Shown: positions 7,738-15,706 of the stretch, in pieces | Layout: each line of letters starts with the position of its first letter | Position numbering within the stretch: position 1 is the stretch's first letter | DNA from: Pelotomaculum terephthalicicum JT | GTDB taxonomy: Bacteria; Bacillota; Desulfotomaculia; Desulfotomaculales; Pelotomaculaceae | NCBI RefSeq assembly: GCF_022410535.1 | Contig: NZ_JAKNBL010000029.1 | Coordinates: 1 to 37,145 of the forward strand | Direction of reading: 5' to 3' | DNA: 37,145 bases | Notes under the pieces: model-generated | Told to the model about the DNA's origin: nothing | The model's database searches: none | Seen by the model: only the letters and a program-made list of their open reading frames with translations | Translations under genes and position numbers: made by a program

Positions 7738-7799
7738 GTAGTCAGGAGCCAGGAGTCAGAATGAAAAATTCTCTTTAGTTATTCTGACTTCTGACTACT
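7738..7799. repeat. dispersed palindromic repeat, copy 3
   Basis: GTCAGGAGCCAGGAGTCAGA at 7741 and ATTCTGACTTCTGACTAC at 7781 form opposing arms around AATGAAAAATTCTCTTTAGT. It is the same family as 141-200. It fills the gap between the thyX stop and the rlmB 5' end, and runs into the rlmB reading frame. Confidence 0.75.
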
Positions 7800-8623
7800 T
7801 ATTTTTTTCTGCTGGCTTCCTTCAGTAATTTCATTGCTTCAGATTTAATTATAACCTTCCCCCGGCAGTCTTCGTGCTGCATTTCATTCTCAGGACAATA
7901 ACCTAGAACCTTGCAGTTCGGCCCGGCATTAACAAACAAATCAGGCGCCGCCGCTTTGCATAGTCCCAACATTTTATTCGCCAGATCCCTAATTTCATTT
8001 TGCGCTCTTTTGCAGCAACGGATGCTGAACCAATCAGATAACGCATGCGCGTTCATACCTATGATAGCTTTAAATTCTGTCGCTTGAGGTTTTAAATACC
8101 GCAAGTCCTCTTCCGGAAACCCGTTTTTTACTCCGGCTTCATACCAATTTTCTATAATATCCAGAACTTCATCCACGCCAACAGCATAGTTTAGTTCAAC
8201 CTCTTCATCAGGCAGATAATTCCGCAGGGGTGTTCCATCAGCAAGAGTCAACGCCTTTACGGGAACTTTATAATTAATCCTATTATTCTCAATACTTTTT
8301 GGTATAACTATGTCGAACGATCTTTTTCCCTCTTTATTCAAACGTCCGGTTTTAATCATATACGAAGCTATTCTTTTTCTAACCAATTGGATTTCTGTTA
8401 CCCGGGCAAAACCCTCTATCCCAAAAAGAAAATAATCGAATTCAACAGCTGCTTTATGTCCACTGTTCACAATCCTTTGAACCAATTCCTTTGAGTAGGG
8501 CCTGGCGATAATCTCATCTAAAGATTTCTCAGAGCCGACAAACCTGGCGGCAATATCCGTATAAATTTTTCCCCCGCCGGCAATAAGCTGAACATGACCT
8601 TCACCAACATAACTTTTATTCAA
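7799..8623 (-). CDS. thyX: ThyX-like flavin-dependent thymidylate synthase, divergent
   Basis: 274-aa Thy1/ThyX family protein. Classic ThyX makes dTMP from dUMP with FAD and methylenetetrahydrofolate. The domain is recognisable from SGHKAAVEFDYFLFGIEG, the helix around QLVRKRIASYMIKTGRL, and the C-terminal ALSDWFSIRCCKRAQNEIRD. The signature RHRx7S is changed: RKR replaces RHR and the SxNExSxRY-type continuation reads SYMIKTGRL. A Cys-containing tail (NCKVLGYCPENEMQHEDC) follows. The start is TTG 8623, 2 nt after the mrnC stop. The position between mrnC and rlmB is usual for thyX in related Clostridia. It could be a true variant enzyme or a paralogue with altered chemistry. Confidence 0.8.
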   Translation of the reverse strand: MNKSYVGEGHVQLIAGGGKIYTDIAARFVGSEKSLDEIIARPYSKELVQRIVNSGHKAAVEFDYFLFGIEGFARVTEIQLVRKRIASYMIKTGRLNKEGKRSFDIVIPKSIENNRINYKVPVKALTLADGTPLRNYLPDEEVELNYAVGVDEVLDIIENWYEAGVKNGFPEEDLRYLKPQATEFKAIIGMNAHALSDWFSIRCCKRAQNEIRDLANKMLGLCKAAAPDLFVNAGPNCKVLGYCPENEMQHEDCRGKVIIKSEAMKLLKEASRKK

Positions 8624-8625
8624 GC

Positions 8626-9084
8626 TTATTCACTCTCCCATGGCACTTCTTCGCCCGCTGCTTCCAGCGCTGTTTTGATGATTTCACCAAGCCGGTGCGA
8701 GTCCCCTTTTAAATAAAGGTAGCCGATCAGGCATTCCAGAGCGGTGCTTTGCCGGTAGGCGATTACCCCGGCGCTGCGGGGAATGTGCGGAGATTTGGCG
8801 TTCCGGCCGCGGCGCGACACCGCCGCTTCTTCCTCGGTCAGTTTGCCGTCCAGAGCGCGCAACACCCTGGCTTGCGCCGCGGCATTAACATATTTAACCG
8901 CTTCTTTGTGCAGCCGGTTTACTTTAACAGTACCGCACCCTACAAGATGATTGCGCACCGCCAGCTCGTAAACGGCGTCCCCGATATAAGCCAGAACCAG
9001 CGCCGGCAAATCGCCCGGGTGTTCGACACTTCCAATTCCTAAGTCCTTAAAGTTTAACAGCAATCCTATCCCTGCTTTTTCCAA
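8626..9084 (-). CDS. mrnC: Mini-ribonuclease 3
   Basis: RNase III catalytic domain without the dsRNA-binding domain; in Bacillus it matures 23S rRNA ends. The 152-aa protein shows [18 protein letters not shown] (catalytic Asp) and the second acidic motif [13 protein letters not shown], with [20 protein letters not shown] typical of Mini-III. The start is TTG 9084, overlapping the cysS 3' end by 19 nt. An internal TTG seven codons later, with AGGGATAGGA before it, is an alternative. It is followed by thyX after 2 nt. Confidence 0.93.
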   Translation of the reverse strand: MEKAGIGLLLNFKDLGIGSVEHPGDLPALVLAYIGDAVYELAVRNHLVGCGTVKVNRLHKEAVKYVNAAAQARVLRALDGKLTEEEAAVSRRGRNAKSPHIPRSAGVIAYRQSTALECLIGYLYLKGDSHRLGEIIKTALEAAGEEVPWESE

Positions 9085-10526
9085 CGGACTCCCTGCGGGG
9101 TATCCTCCAGAATAATGCCGAGCTCTTTAAGCCCGTCCCTGATCCGGTCTGCTGATGCCCAATCTTTCTTCTTACGGGCTTCCTGCCGCACCTCGATAAT
9201 CAAGTTTATGAGCCCTTCGGCCAAACCCGTGCCGTCCTCCGGCACATTATCCAGGATTATTTCACCTGTGTTTTGGTCAACTTTGAAAATTCCCATCACT
9301 TCATTAAATGAAATGAACAATTCCTTTGCTTTCAATAAAGCCGCACGGTCCGCAGGCGATAATTTCCCTCCCAGACGCTGGACGGCGGTGTTCACTTCTC
9401 TGATGAGGTCAAAAATAACACCGATGGCCAGGGCAGTGTTAAAATCGTCGTCCATAGCCGCCTCAAACGAGCTTTTTAAAGAATCCAGCACAGCGCTGAA
9501 CTCCGCGGTTATTCCCGTTTCCCCTTCTTCCTGGGACTTGCCCAGGGCTTCGGCCAGCAAACGCAAGCCGGTTTTGATTCTCTCCAGGCCCCGCCCCGCG
9601 GCGGTCAGTTTTTCGTCGTCGAAATCAAGCGGGCTGCGGTAATGGGTGGACAGCAAAAAAAAGCGGACTAATTCCCCGGGATACTTCGCCAAAATGTCGC
9701 GCACCAGGAAAAAGTTGCCGAGAGACTTGGACATTTTCTCCTCGTTTACGGTAATGAATCCGTTATGCATCCAGTAGCGGACAAAAGGCTCGCCGGTAGC
9801 CGCCTCGCTTTGCGCTATTTCGTTTTCGTGGTGGGGAAAAATCAAATCAAACCCGCCGCCGTGGATATCGAAATTTGAACCGAGGTATTTCAGGGACATG
9901 GCGGAACATTCAATATGCCAACCCGGCCGCCCTTGCCCCCAGGGGCTGTCCCATGACGGTTCGCCCGGTTTGGCGGATTTCCAAAGGGCAAAATCCATCG
10001 GATCGCGTTTCCGCTCGTCCACGTCAACACGCGCCCCCGCCTGCATGTCCTCGAGACTCCGGCCGGATAGCTTGCCATAACCGGCAAATTTCCGCACCTC
10101 AAAATAAACATCGCCGTCAACCACGTAAGCCGACCCGTTTTGCACCAGCTTATCCACCATAGCGATGATTTCCGGGATGTGCTCGGTTACCTTCGGGTTT
10201 TTATCCGCGCGCCACACATTCAGGTTGTCCGCGTCTTGATAATACTCAGAGATGTACTTGCCGGCCAGTTCAAGAGGGTTTACCCCTTCCTCCCCGGCGC
10301 GCTTGATAATCTTGTCATCCATATCAGTAAAATTTTGCACATATGTCACGTCATAGCCTTTATATTTTAAATAACGTCGGACAGTGTCAAAAAATACCAT
10401 CGGCCGCGCGTTGCCCAGATGGATGTAGTTGTAGGTAGTGGGACCGCAGACATATATGCCGACCTTGCCGGGTTCCCGCGGCTGAAAGGTCTGCTTGCGC
10501 CTGGTAATGGTATTGTAAACCTCCAT
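9066..10526 (-). CDS. cysS: cysteinyl-tRNA synthetase
   Basis: Class I aminoacyl-tRNA synthetase, 486 aa, charging tRNA-Cys in the cytoplasm. The zinc ligand Cys27 is in [20 protein letters not shown], with the HIGH-type motif HLGN at 36-39. Further zinc-site motifs are [14 protein letters not shown] and [20 protein letters not shown], and KMSKS is in [14 protein letters not shown]. The start at ATG 10526 has AAGGAGG about 9 nt upstream; a GTG/ATG six codons earlier precedes that site. The usual gltX-cysE-cysS order is seen here without cysE. Confidence 0.97.
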   Translation of the reverse strand: MEVYNTITRRKQTFQPREPGKVGIYVCGPTTYNYIHLGNARPMVFFDTVRRYLKYKGYDVTYVQNFTDMDDKIIKRAGEEGVNPLELAGKYISEYYQDADNLNVWRADKNPKVTEHIPEIIAMVDKLVQNGSAYVVDGDVYFEVRKFAGYGKLSGRSLEDMQAGARVDVDERKRDPMDFALWKSAKPGEPSWDSPWGQGRPGWHIECSAMSLKYLGSNFDIHGGGFDLIFPHHENEIAQSEAATGEPFVRYWMHNGFITVNEEKMSKSLGNFFLVRDILAKYPGELVRFFLLSTHYRSPLDFDDEKLTAAGRGLERIKTGLRLLAEALGKSQEEGETGITAEFSAVLDSLKSSFEAAMDDDFNTALAIGVIFDLIREVNTAVQRLGGKLSPADRAALLKAKELFISFNEVMGIFKVDQNTGEIILDNVPEDGTGLAEGLINLIIEVRQEARKKKDWASADRIRDGLKELGIILEDTPQGVRWKKQG

Positions 10527-10551
10527 CGTCCGGCCTCCTTCCAAAAAATTA

Positions 10552-10632
10552 GTATTCAGGAGTCAGGAGTCAGAATTCAGAATGTTTGGGAACGATAGCA
10601 TTTTCTCGTTTCGATTACTGAACACTGACCAT
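10552..10632. repeat. dispersed palindromic repeat, copy 4
   Basis: GTATTCAGGAGTCAGGAGTC and CAGAATTCAGAATGTTTGGG, then ATTACTGAACACTGACCA as the opposing arm. It parallels copy 5 (10691-10765) along its whole length: both contain AATGTTT-(A/G)G-(G/A)-(A/G)ACGATA and end CTGACCA. The two lie in tandem in the gltX-cysS gap. Confidence 0.75.
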
Positions 10633-10690
10633 TCACTTGTTTCATTCTCTTCTATGATACGCAGGATAAAGTAAGAGAAGTTACTATGCA

Positions 10691-10765
10691 GGTATTCAGA
10701 ATTCAGGAGACAGAATTTTAAATGTTTAGAGACGATAAACCTTTCTCTTATTCTGACTCCTGACC
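10691..10765. repeat. dispersed palindromic repeat, copy 5
   Basis: GTATTCAGAATTCAGGAGAC, a central AATGTTTAGAGACGATAAAC, and TTATTCTGACTCCTGACCA. Same family as copy 4, in the same orientation about 139 bp away. It ends 2 nt before the gltX stop codon. Confidence 0.75.
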
Positions 10766-10767
10766 AA

Positions 10768-12234
10768 TTATTTACCCGCGATCATTTTTAACGCCCTGTC
10801 AAGGCGGCTACAAATTTTATCCTTGCCGAGGATGACCATAACTTGACTGAGGTCGGGGCCGTGGGTGCTGCCGGTCAAGGCTACCCGCACGGGCATAAAA
10901 ACCTGCTTGCCCTTGGCACCGGTTTCTTTGCCGGCTCCTTTTAAAACACTCTTTGCATCGGCTTGGGTCCACTCGCCGCCGCCGGCCACTTTTTCACGCA
11001 AGGCGGCCAGTACGGCCGGCACCTGCTCTCCCGCCAGAACCTCTTTCGCCTCTTTCTCTTCCGCCTCAACCACGTCCGCGAAAAAGAACGCCACATGATC
11101 GGTAATCTCCGATAGGCAGGTAAGGTATTCCCTGACCGCGTCCACCACCATTTTAACCCATGCGTATTTTTGTTCGGACAGCGGCGTGCTGATATACCCG
11201 GCCTTTTCTAAATAAGGGATGGCTAAATCCGTTATTTCCCCCAGGGGAGCCTGCCGGATGTAGTGCCCGTTCAGCCAGTTCAACTTATCAAGGTCGAACA
11301 CGGCGGGGCTTTTAGCTACTCTCTCCAGGGAAAACTGCTGTTTCAACGCTTCCATGGTGAGAATTTCCTCTTCCCCCCCGGGCGACCAGCCCAGGAGAGC
11401 CAGAAAGTTGTCCAGCGCCTCGGGCAAGTACCCTTTTGCCTGATACTGCTCAACCGCTGTGGCGCCGTGGCGCTTGCTCATTTTGCTCCGGTCCTTCCCC
11501 AGAATAAGCGACACATGGGCGAATTCGGGCGGTGACCAGCCGAGAGCGTCGTAAAGCAAAATCTGCCTCGGAGTGTTCGGCAGGTGCTCTTCCGCGCGGA
11601 TCACGTGACTTACCGACATTAAATGATCGTCAACAACCACCGCGAAATTATAGGTGGGGATACCGTCGGACTTTAAAATAATAAAGTCGCCGATACCGTT
11701 GCACTCGAAAGAAACGTCCCCGCGGACAAGATCATTGACGTTGATCACTCTATTTTCCGGCACCCGGAAGCGGATCACAGGCTTCCGGCCGGCAGCCTCC
11801 AGCCGGACCCTTTCTTCCGGGGACAAGCTGCGGCAACGGCCCAAATATCTGGGCATTTCACCCTTCTTCAAGAGAGCGTCCCTCGCCGCGGCGAGTTCTT
11901 CCTCCGTGCAATAACAGCGGTAAGCGCAGCCTTTTTGCAGGAGTTGCTCAACATACTCCCGGTAAATATCCAACCTTTCGGTTTGCCGGTAAGGTCCGTG
12001 CGGCCCCCCGACTTCCACTCCCTCGTCCCAGTCCATGCCGAGCCAGCGCAAGGCGGCCAGAATATTTTCCTCCGATTCCCTGGTGGACCGCTCCATGTCG
12101 GTATCTTCTATCCTTACAATGAATGTACCGCCGTAACGGCGGGCAAAAAGCCAGTTGAACAGCGCCGAGCGCGCCCCCCCGATGTGGAAGGGACCGGTAG
12201 GGCTGGGCGCAAACCGCACACGAACGGATGACAA
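10768..12234 (-). CDS. gltX: glutamyl-tRNA synthetase
   Basis: Class I synthetase, 488 aa, probably charging tRNA-Glu (and tRNA-Gln if the cell uses the amidotransferase route). The HIGH-type motif is in [20 protein letters not shown]. Other motifs are FIVRIEDTD, a Cys-containing [12 protein letters not shown] zinc-type region, and KMSKR in [20 protein letters not shown]. The start is taken as TTG 12234 because AAGGAGG sits 8 nt upstream and the product begins [13 protein letters not shown]; an ATG at 12267 lies before that ribosome binding site. Downstream are two repeats and cysS. Confidence 0.95.
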   Translation of the reverse strand: MSSVRVRFAPSPTGPFHIGGARSALFNWLFARRYGGTFIVRIEDTDMERSTRESEENILAALRWLGMDWDEGVEVGGPHGPYRQTERLDIYREYVEQLLQKGCAYRCYCTEEELAAARDALLKKGEMPRYLGRCRSLSPEERVRLEAAGRKPVIRFRVPENRVINVNDLVRGDVSFECNGIGDFIILKSDGIPTYNFAVVVDDHLMSVSHVIRAEEHLPNTPRQILLYDALGWSPPEFAHVSLILGKDRSKMSKRHGATAVEQYQAKGYLPEALDNFLALLGWSPGGEEEILTMEALKQQFSLERVAKSPAVFDLDKLNWLNGHYIRQAPLGEITDLAIPYLEKAGYISTPLSEQKYAWVKMVVDAVREYLTCLSEITDHVAFFFADVVEAEEKEAKEVLAGEQVPAVLAALREKVAGGGEWTQADAKSVLKGAGKETGAKGKQVFMPVRVALTGSTHGPDLSQVMVILGKDKICSRLDRALKMIAGK

Positions 12235-12320
12235 GATCAGTTCCTCCTTGTTAACATGCTCTCCCATAATATATTGCCGCTTTTCACGCGCAATAATTGT
12301 AGCTTATTATAACACCACAT

Positions 12321-12797
12321 TCAGCGGGCTGGCAACACCAGGGCTATCGCGTAAGCGGCAATGCCGCCGCCTGTGCCGGTAAACCCGAGCCCCTCGGTGG
12401 TGGTGGCCTTGACATTTACCCGGCCGGGCTCGATAAGCAATGATTCTGCCATTCTTACTTTCATCTCGCCGATGAAAGGTGCCAGTTTAGGCGCCTGGGC
12501 AACGACCACGGAATCAATATTCCCCACCGTCAATCCTTTTGCCGCAAGCACGTGCCCGACTCTGGACAACAGGTTCAGACTGCTGATCCCTTTATATTGC
12601 TGGTCGCTGTCCGGAAAATGCCTGCCGATATCACCTTCCCCGGCAGCGCCTAACAAGGCGTCCATCACGGCATGCGCCAGCACATCCGCGTCGGAATGTC
12701 CCAACAGACCCTTTTCATACGGAATATTCACACCGCCCAATACCAGCGGCCTGCCCGCCACCAGCCGGTGCACATCATAGCCAAATCCAACCCGCAA
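12321..12797 (-). CDS. ispF: 2-C-methyl-D-erythritol 2,4-cyclodiphosphate synthase
   Basis: MEP-pathway enzyme that cyclises CDP-ME 2-phosphate. The 158 aa are normal length. Metal-binding residues are in GFGYDVHRL (Asp8, His10) and LLGHSDADVLAHAVMDALLG (His34). The C-terminal VNVKATTTEGLGFTGTGGGI is the CDP-binding signature. The start is TTG 12797 behind GGGGGGTAAG. ispD lies upstream in the same direction but is separated by 326 bp of repeat-like sequence. Confidence 0.96.
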   Translation of the reverse strand: MRVGFGYDVHRLVAGRPLVLGGVNIPYEKGLLGHSDADVLAHAVMDALLGAAGEGDIGRHFPDSDQQYKGISSLNLLSRVGHVLAAKGLTVGNIDSVVVAQAPKLAPFIGEMKVRMAESLLIEPGRVNVKATTTEGLGFTGTGGGIAAYAIALVLPAR

Positions 12798-13123
12798 CTG
12801 CTTACCCCCCTGAACAAAATATCTAGGTGACCTTTGGGTATATATAAACGGCGATTTTGAGGCCTAATTAAAAGAGCGAGTGAGCCCGAGGATAAGTGAG
12901 GGAACTGTTTGAGCGAGAGAAGCGAGCGAGTTTGACCAAATCCGAGGGCGATAGAGCTCGCGGCTGAGGAAAGGGGACACACCTCCCTAACGGGCCTATA
13001 TTTAGGGTCGGAGGAATGTCCCCGATTATATGGCCGAACATGAGCCGTGTTATATGGCTCGCATCATTTCCTAAGCAAGAACAAAACCGCCGCTAATATA
13101 TGCCTCGCCGGATGCCGGCTTAC
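12798..13123. repeat. ispD-ispF gap with long hairpin and GAGCGAG-type repeats
   Basis: Non-coding. Around 12870-12960 it contains repeated GAGCGAG words (for example GAGCGAGAGAAGCGAGCGAG). At 12973-13023 there is a long imperfect hairpin: GGGGACA-CA-CCTCCCTAA / TTAGGG-TC-GGAGG-AA-TGTCCCC. The composition is unlike either neighbour. An 84-codon minus frame over part of it (12728-12982) looks spurious. Probably an inserted non-autonomous element or an accumulation of repeats. Confidence 0.6.
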
Positions 13124-13825
13124 TCAGCCACTCGCGCGCCTGGCCTTGATTATTGCGGACGCGACAAGCAAATCCTCCGGTGTGGTAATCTTCAGGTTTT
13201 CGTAAGAACCGGCCACAATTTTAACCGGCCGCCCCAGCATCTCAACCAGCCCGGCATCGTCTGTGCCGGTATATTTCATCCTCATCGCCCTTTGGTGCGC
13301 TTCAATAATCAATTGATGGCGAAAGGCCTGGGGCGTTTGAGTCAGCCATAAACGCTCCCGCGGCAGCGTCTCCGCGACAAATTCCTCCTCGCCGGCCAGT
13401 TTCACCGTGTCTTTCACCGGCACCGCCAGGGTTGCCGCGCCATATTGCGCGGCGCCTTCCACCACCGCCGACAGTTCCTCCGGCCTGAGCAGCGGCCTGG
13501 CGCCGTCGTGGATCACCACGATGCCCGTATCAGCGGAAAGCGCCAGGAGGCCGTTGTAAACAGACTCCTGGCGCTCACTTCCACCTGGTACAATAGCTGC
13601 GACTTTACGAATGCCCAGCCGCTCAACAATCGTGCGGCGACAATAAGTCTCTTCTCCCGGACTTGCCACCAGGACAATGTCATGAACGACCGGACTGTCT
13701 GCAATCACTTTTAACGTATGACCAATTACCGGAATTCCCTCTAATTGAAGAAATTGCTTCTTCACAGCCAGACCCATCCGCGCTCCGCTGCCGGCAGCCG
13801 GCACTACCGCCGACACTTTAACCAA
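13124..13825 (-). CDS. ispD: 2-C-methyl-D-erythritol 4-phosphate cytidylyltransferase
   Basis: MEP-pathway enzyme making CDP-methylerythritol from MEP and CTP. The 233-aa protein has the nucleotidyltransferase start VSAVVPAAGSGARMGLAVKK, then VVIHDGARPLLRPEELS, VPVKDTVK, and YTGTDDAGLVEMLGRPVKIV. The start is TTG 13825, overlapping the end of the PIN/TRAM gene by 8 nt, with GAGGTG upstream. The overlap suggests translational coupling. Confidence 0.96.
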   Translation of the reverse strand: MVKVSAVVPAAGSGARMGLAVKKQFLQLEGIPVIGHTLKVIADSPVVHDIVLVASPGEETYCRRTIVERLGIRKVAAIVPGGSERQESVYNGLLALSADTGIVVIHDGARPLLRPEELSAVVEGAAQYGAATLAVPVKDTVKLAGEEEFVAETLPRERLWLTQTPQAFRHQLIIEAHQRAMRMKYTGTDDAGLVEMLGRPVKIVAGSYENLKITTPEDLLVASAIIKARRASG

Positions 13826-14960
13826 TAACGTTCACCTCATTGTAATGGCCCGAGCCGGATTCACCTTTTCTTTCAAACTTTGGCCTGGCAAAAATCATCC
13901 GCCCGGCGGCCGTCTGAAGCACACTGGTCACCAATACCGACAAGGTCTGGTTCATATAACGCTTACCGCCTTCCACCACGATCATCGTACCGTCGTCAAG
14001 GTAGGCCACTCCTTGTCCAATCTCTTTCCCGTCCTTGACAACCTGGACAACCATTTCTTCACCCGGCAGCACAACCGGTTTGATGGCATTGGCCAACTCA
14101 TTGATATTTAAAACTTTTACACCCTGCAGTTCCGCTACTTTATTTAAATTATAGTCATTCGTAATAATTTTGGCGTTTAATTTCTGGCCCAGTTTAACCA
14201 GCTTGGAATCCACCTCAAGCACGCTTTCAAGCCCGCGGTTATTATCATAGATCTGTACCTTGATATCCAGTCTTTTTCTCATTTTATTCAAAATATCCAG
14301 GCCCCGCCGTCCCCTGTTCCGTTTCAGGAGGTCGGAGGAATCCGCAATATGGCGAAGCTCATCAATTACAAAAGCAGGTATGATTAATGTCCCTTCAATA
14401 AAACCGCTTTCACACAGATCGGCAATTCTGCCGTCAATAATCACGCTGGTATCAAGTATTTTGGCATTGCTGCTGCGATTATCCGGCTTGGAACCGCGCT
14501 CCTTGCCGAATTTGGGAAAGCTTGAAAAAAGGGCGAGCAGATCTTCCCTCTTTTTAATCCCGATACTCAAGCCGAGGTAGGACAGGAGCAACGTGATCAG
14601 CAGCCAAATCACCTTGCCGATTGGGCCCATATAGGACAGAATAGAACCCATCAAATTAGCTATTATAAGTCCGGTAATCAAACCAACCGAACCCATCACC
14701 AGATCCTGGGTCGGCGCGCGTTGGAGATATTGTTCAATAAACACAGTCAGCCGGACGGCGCCGCGCATGAGCAGCGGGGAAACCGGGATGCCGGCGAACA
14801 AACCAATTAAAGTTGAAAGACCGATTAAACCGAATTTGAGCTGCTGGGGAAGATCGTTTATAAAAGCAACCAAACCGCTATTAATCAAGCTCATGCCGGC
14901 AGCGAAGCCCAGTCCGGTAAAACCAGCCACGAGAACGATATATATGATCTTTTTAACCAT
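13818..14960 (-). CDS. yacL: PIN/TRAM-domain membrane protein (YacL family)
   Basis: 380-aa integral membrane protein. Four hydrophobic segments lie in the first ~130 residues (e.g. IIYIVLVAGFTGLGFAAG, LVMGSVGLITGLIIANLMG). A PIN nuclease-like domain follows (KILDTSVIIDGRIADLCESG, then PAFVIDELRHIADSS and AKIITNDYNLNKVAEL, with the acidic residues present). The TRAM domain is C-terminal (VVQVVKDGKEIGQGVAYLDD). GGAGGTGG precedes the ATG. The exact substrate of this family is not established. It lies between carD and ispD, as in related Firmicutes. Confidence 0.92.
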   Translation of the reverse strand: MVKKIIYIVLVAGFTGLGFAAGMSLINSGLVAFINDLPQQLKFGLIGLSTLIGLFAGIPVSPLLMRGAVRLTVFIEQYLQRAPTQDLVMGSVGLITGLIIANLMGSILSYMGPIGKVIWLLITLLLSYLGLSIGIKKREDLLALFSSFPKFGKERGSKPDNRSSNAKILDTSVIIDGRIADLCESGFIEGTLIIPAFVIDELRHIADSSDLLKRNRGRRGLDILNKMRKRLDIKVQIYDNNRGLESVLEVDSKLVKLGQKLNAKIITNDYNLNKVAELQGVKVLNINELANAIKPVVLPGEEMVVQVVKDGKEIGQGVAYLDDGTMIVVEGGKRYMNQTLSVLVTSVLQTAAGRMIFARPKFERKGESGSGHYNEVNVIG

Positions 14961-15066
14961 TTTTCCACCTCCTTTCGCAAAATATTACTTATACAGTATA
15001 ATAATATTATATAGCTTATAGCATTGCCGTTTCAACCGCAAACATTACCGGTTTATGGGAAATAAA

Positions 15067-15095
15067 ATAAATAACGCCAGCGACAACTGACGTTA
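15067..15095 (-). terminator. terminator after carD
   Basis: Minus-strand hairpin TAACGTCAG-TTGTCG-CTGGCGTTA (9 bp, one G-U) followed by TTTATTTTATTT, starting immediately after the carD TGA. Confidence 0.85.
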
Positions 15096-15572
15096 TCAAG
15101 CGAAGGCGCCATCAAGCAAAGATTGAGCTTTATCCTCCTCAAGTTCCGTGGCGAGCACCAGCTCGCTTATCAGAATCTGCCTGGCGTTTTCCAGCATCTT
15201 TCTTTCACCGGAAGACAGCCCTTTTTCCCGATCTCTCTTAATCAGGTTGCGCACTACTTCCGCAACCTCGTAAATATTGCCGCTTTTTATCTTTTCCAGG
15301 TTGGCGCGGTATCTCCGGTTCCAATTGGGAGACATCGCCGAAGACTGTTCGCGCAGGATGTGAAAGACTCGCTGCACCCCTTCCCGGTCAATTACCTCTC
15401 TTAAACCCACTCCCCCGCCGTTGGCTATAGGAATCATCACTTTCATATCACCAACCGGGAGCCGCAGTATATAATATTGCCGTTTTTCCCCCAAAACCTC
15501 TTTTTCCTCAATGGCCTCAATAACCCCGGCGCCGTGCATCGGATATACCACTTTATCACCAATTTTGAACAA
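15096..15572 (-). CDS. carD: CarD/CdnL-type RNA polymerase-binding regulator
   Basis: 158-aa CarD_CdnL_TRCF-family protein. The N-terminal RNA polymerase-interaction domain begins MFKIGDKVVYPMHGAGVIEA. The helical C-terminal domain carries SPNWNRRYRANLEKIKSGN and LSSGERKMLENARQILISEL. Members bind the polymerase beta lobe and act on open-complex stability, often at rRNA promoters. The start is TTG 15572 with GAAGGAGG upstream. It has two consensus promoters and its own terminator, so it is a single-gene unit. Confidence 0.92.
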   Translation of the reverse strand: MFKIGDKVVYPMHGAGVIEAIEEKEVLGEKRQYYILRLPVGDMKVMIPIANGGGVGLREVIDREGVQRVFHILREQSSAMSPNWNRRYRANLEKIKSGNIYEVAEVVRNLIKRDREKGLSSGERKMLENARQILISELVLATELEEDKAQSLLDGAFA

Positions 15573-15607
15573 GGCGCTATCCTCCTTCGAATATTTCCCA
15601 TGTATAA

Positions 15608-15636
15608 ATTATAGCATAGAGTCTAGCCCCTGTCAA
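15608..15636 (-). promoter_or_regulatory. carD promoter, proximal
   Basis: Perfect consensus on the minus strand: TTGACA (15636-15631), 17-nt spacer, TATAAT (15613-15608), 36 nt upstream of the carD start. Confidence 0.85.
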
Positions 15637-15646
15637 ATAAACTATA

Positions 15647-15675
15647 ATTTTAGCATAGCCGTACGGCACTGTCAA
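15647..15675 (-). promoter_or_regulatory. carD promoter, distal
   Basis: TTGACA (15675-15670), 17-nt spacer, TAAAAT (15652-15647). It shares the spacer end CTATGCTA with the proximal promoter, 39 bp away, as if the promoter had been duplicated. Confidence 0.8.
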
Positions 15676-15706
15676 CATGTTTGGGCTGATAAAGCATAAA
15701 ATTTTC

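Noticed and set aside
12728-12982. 84-codon minus frame upstream of ispF
   Set aside because: It reads through repeat sequence and into ispF in another frame; Ser/Leu-rich low-complexity product.
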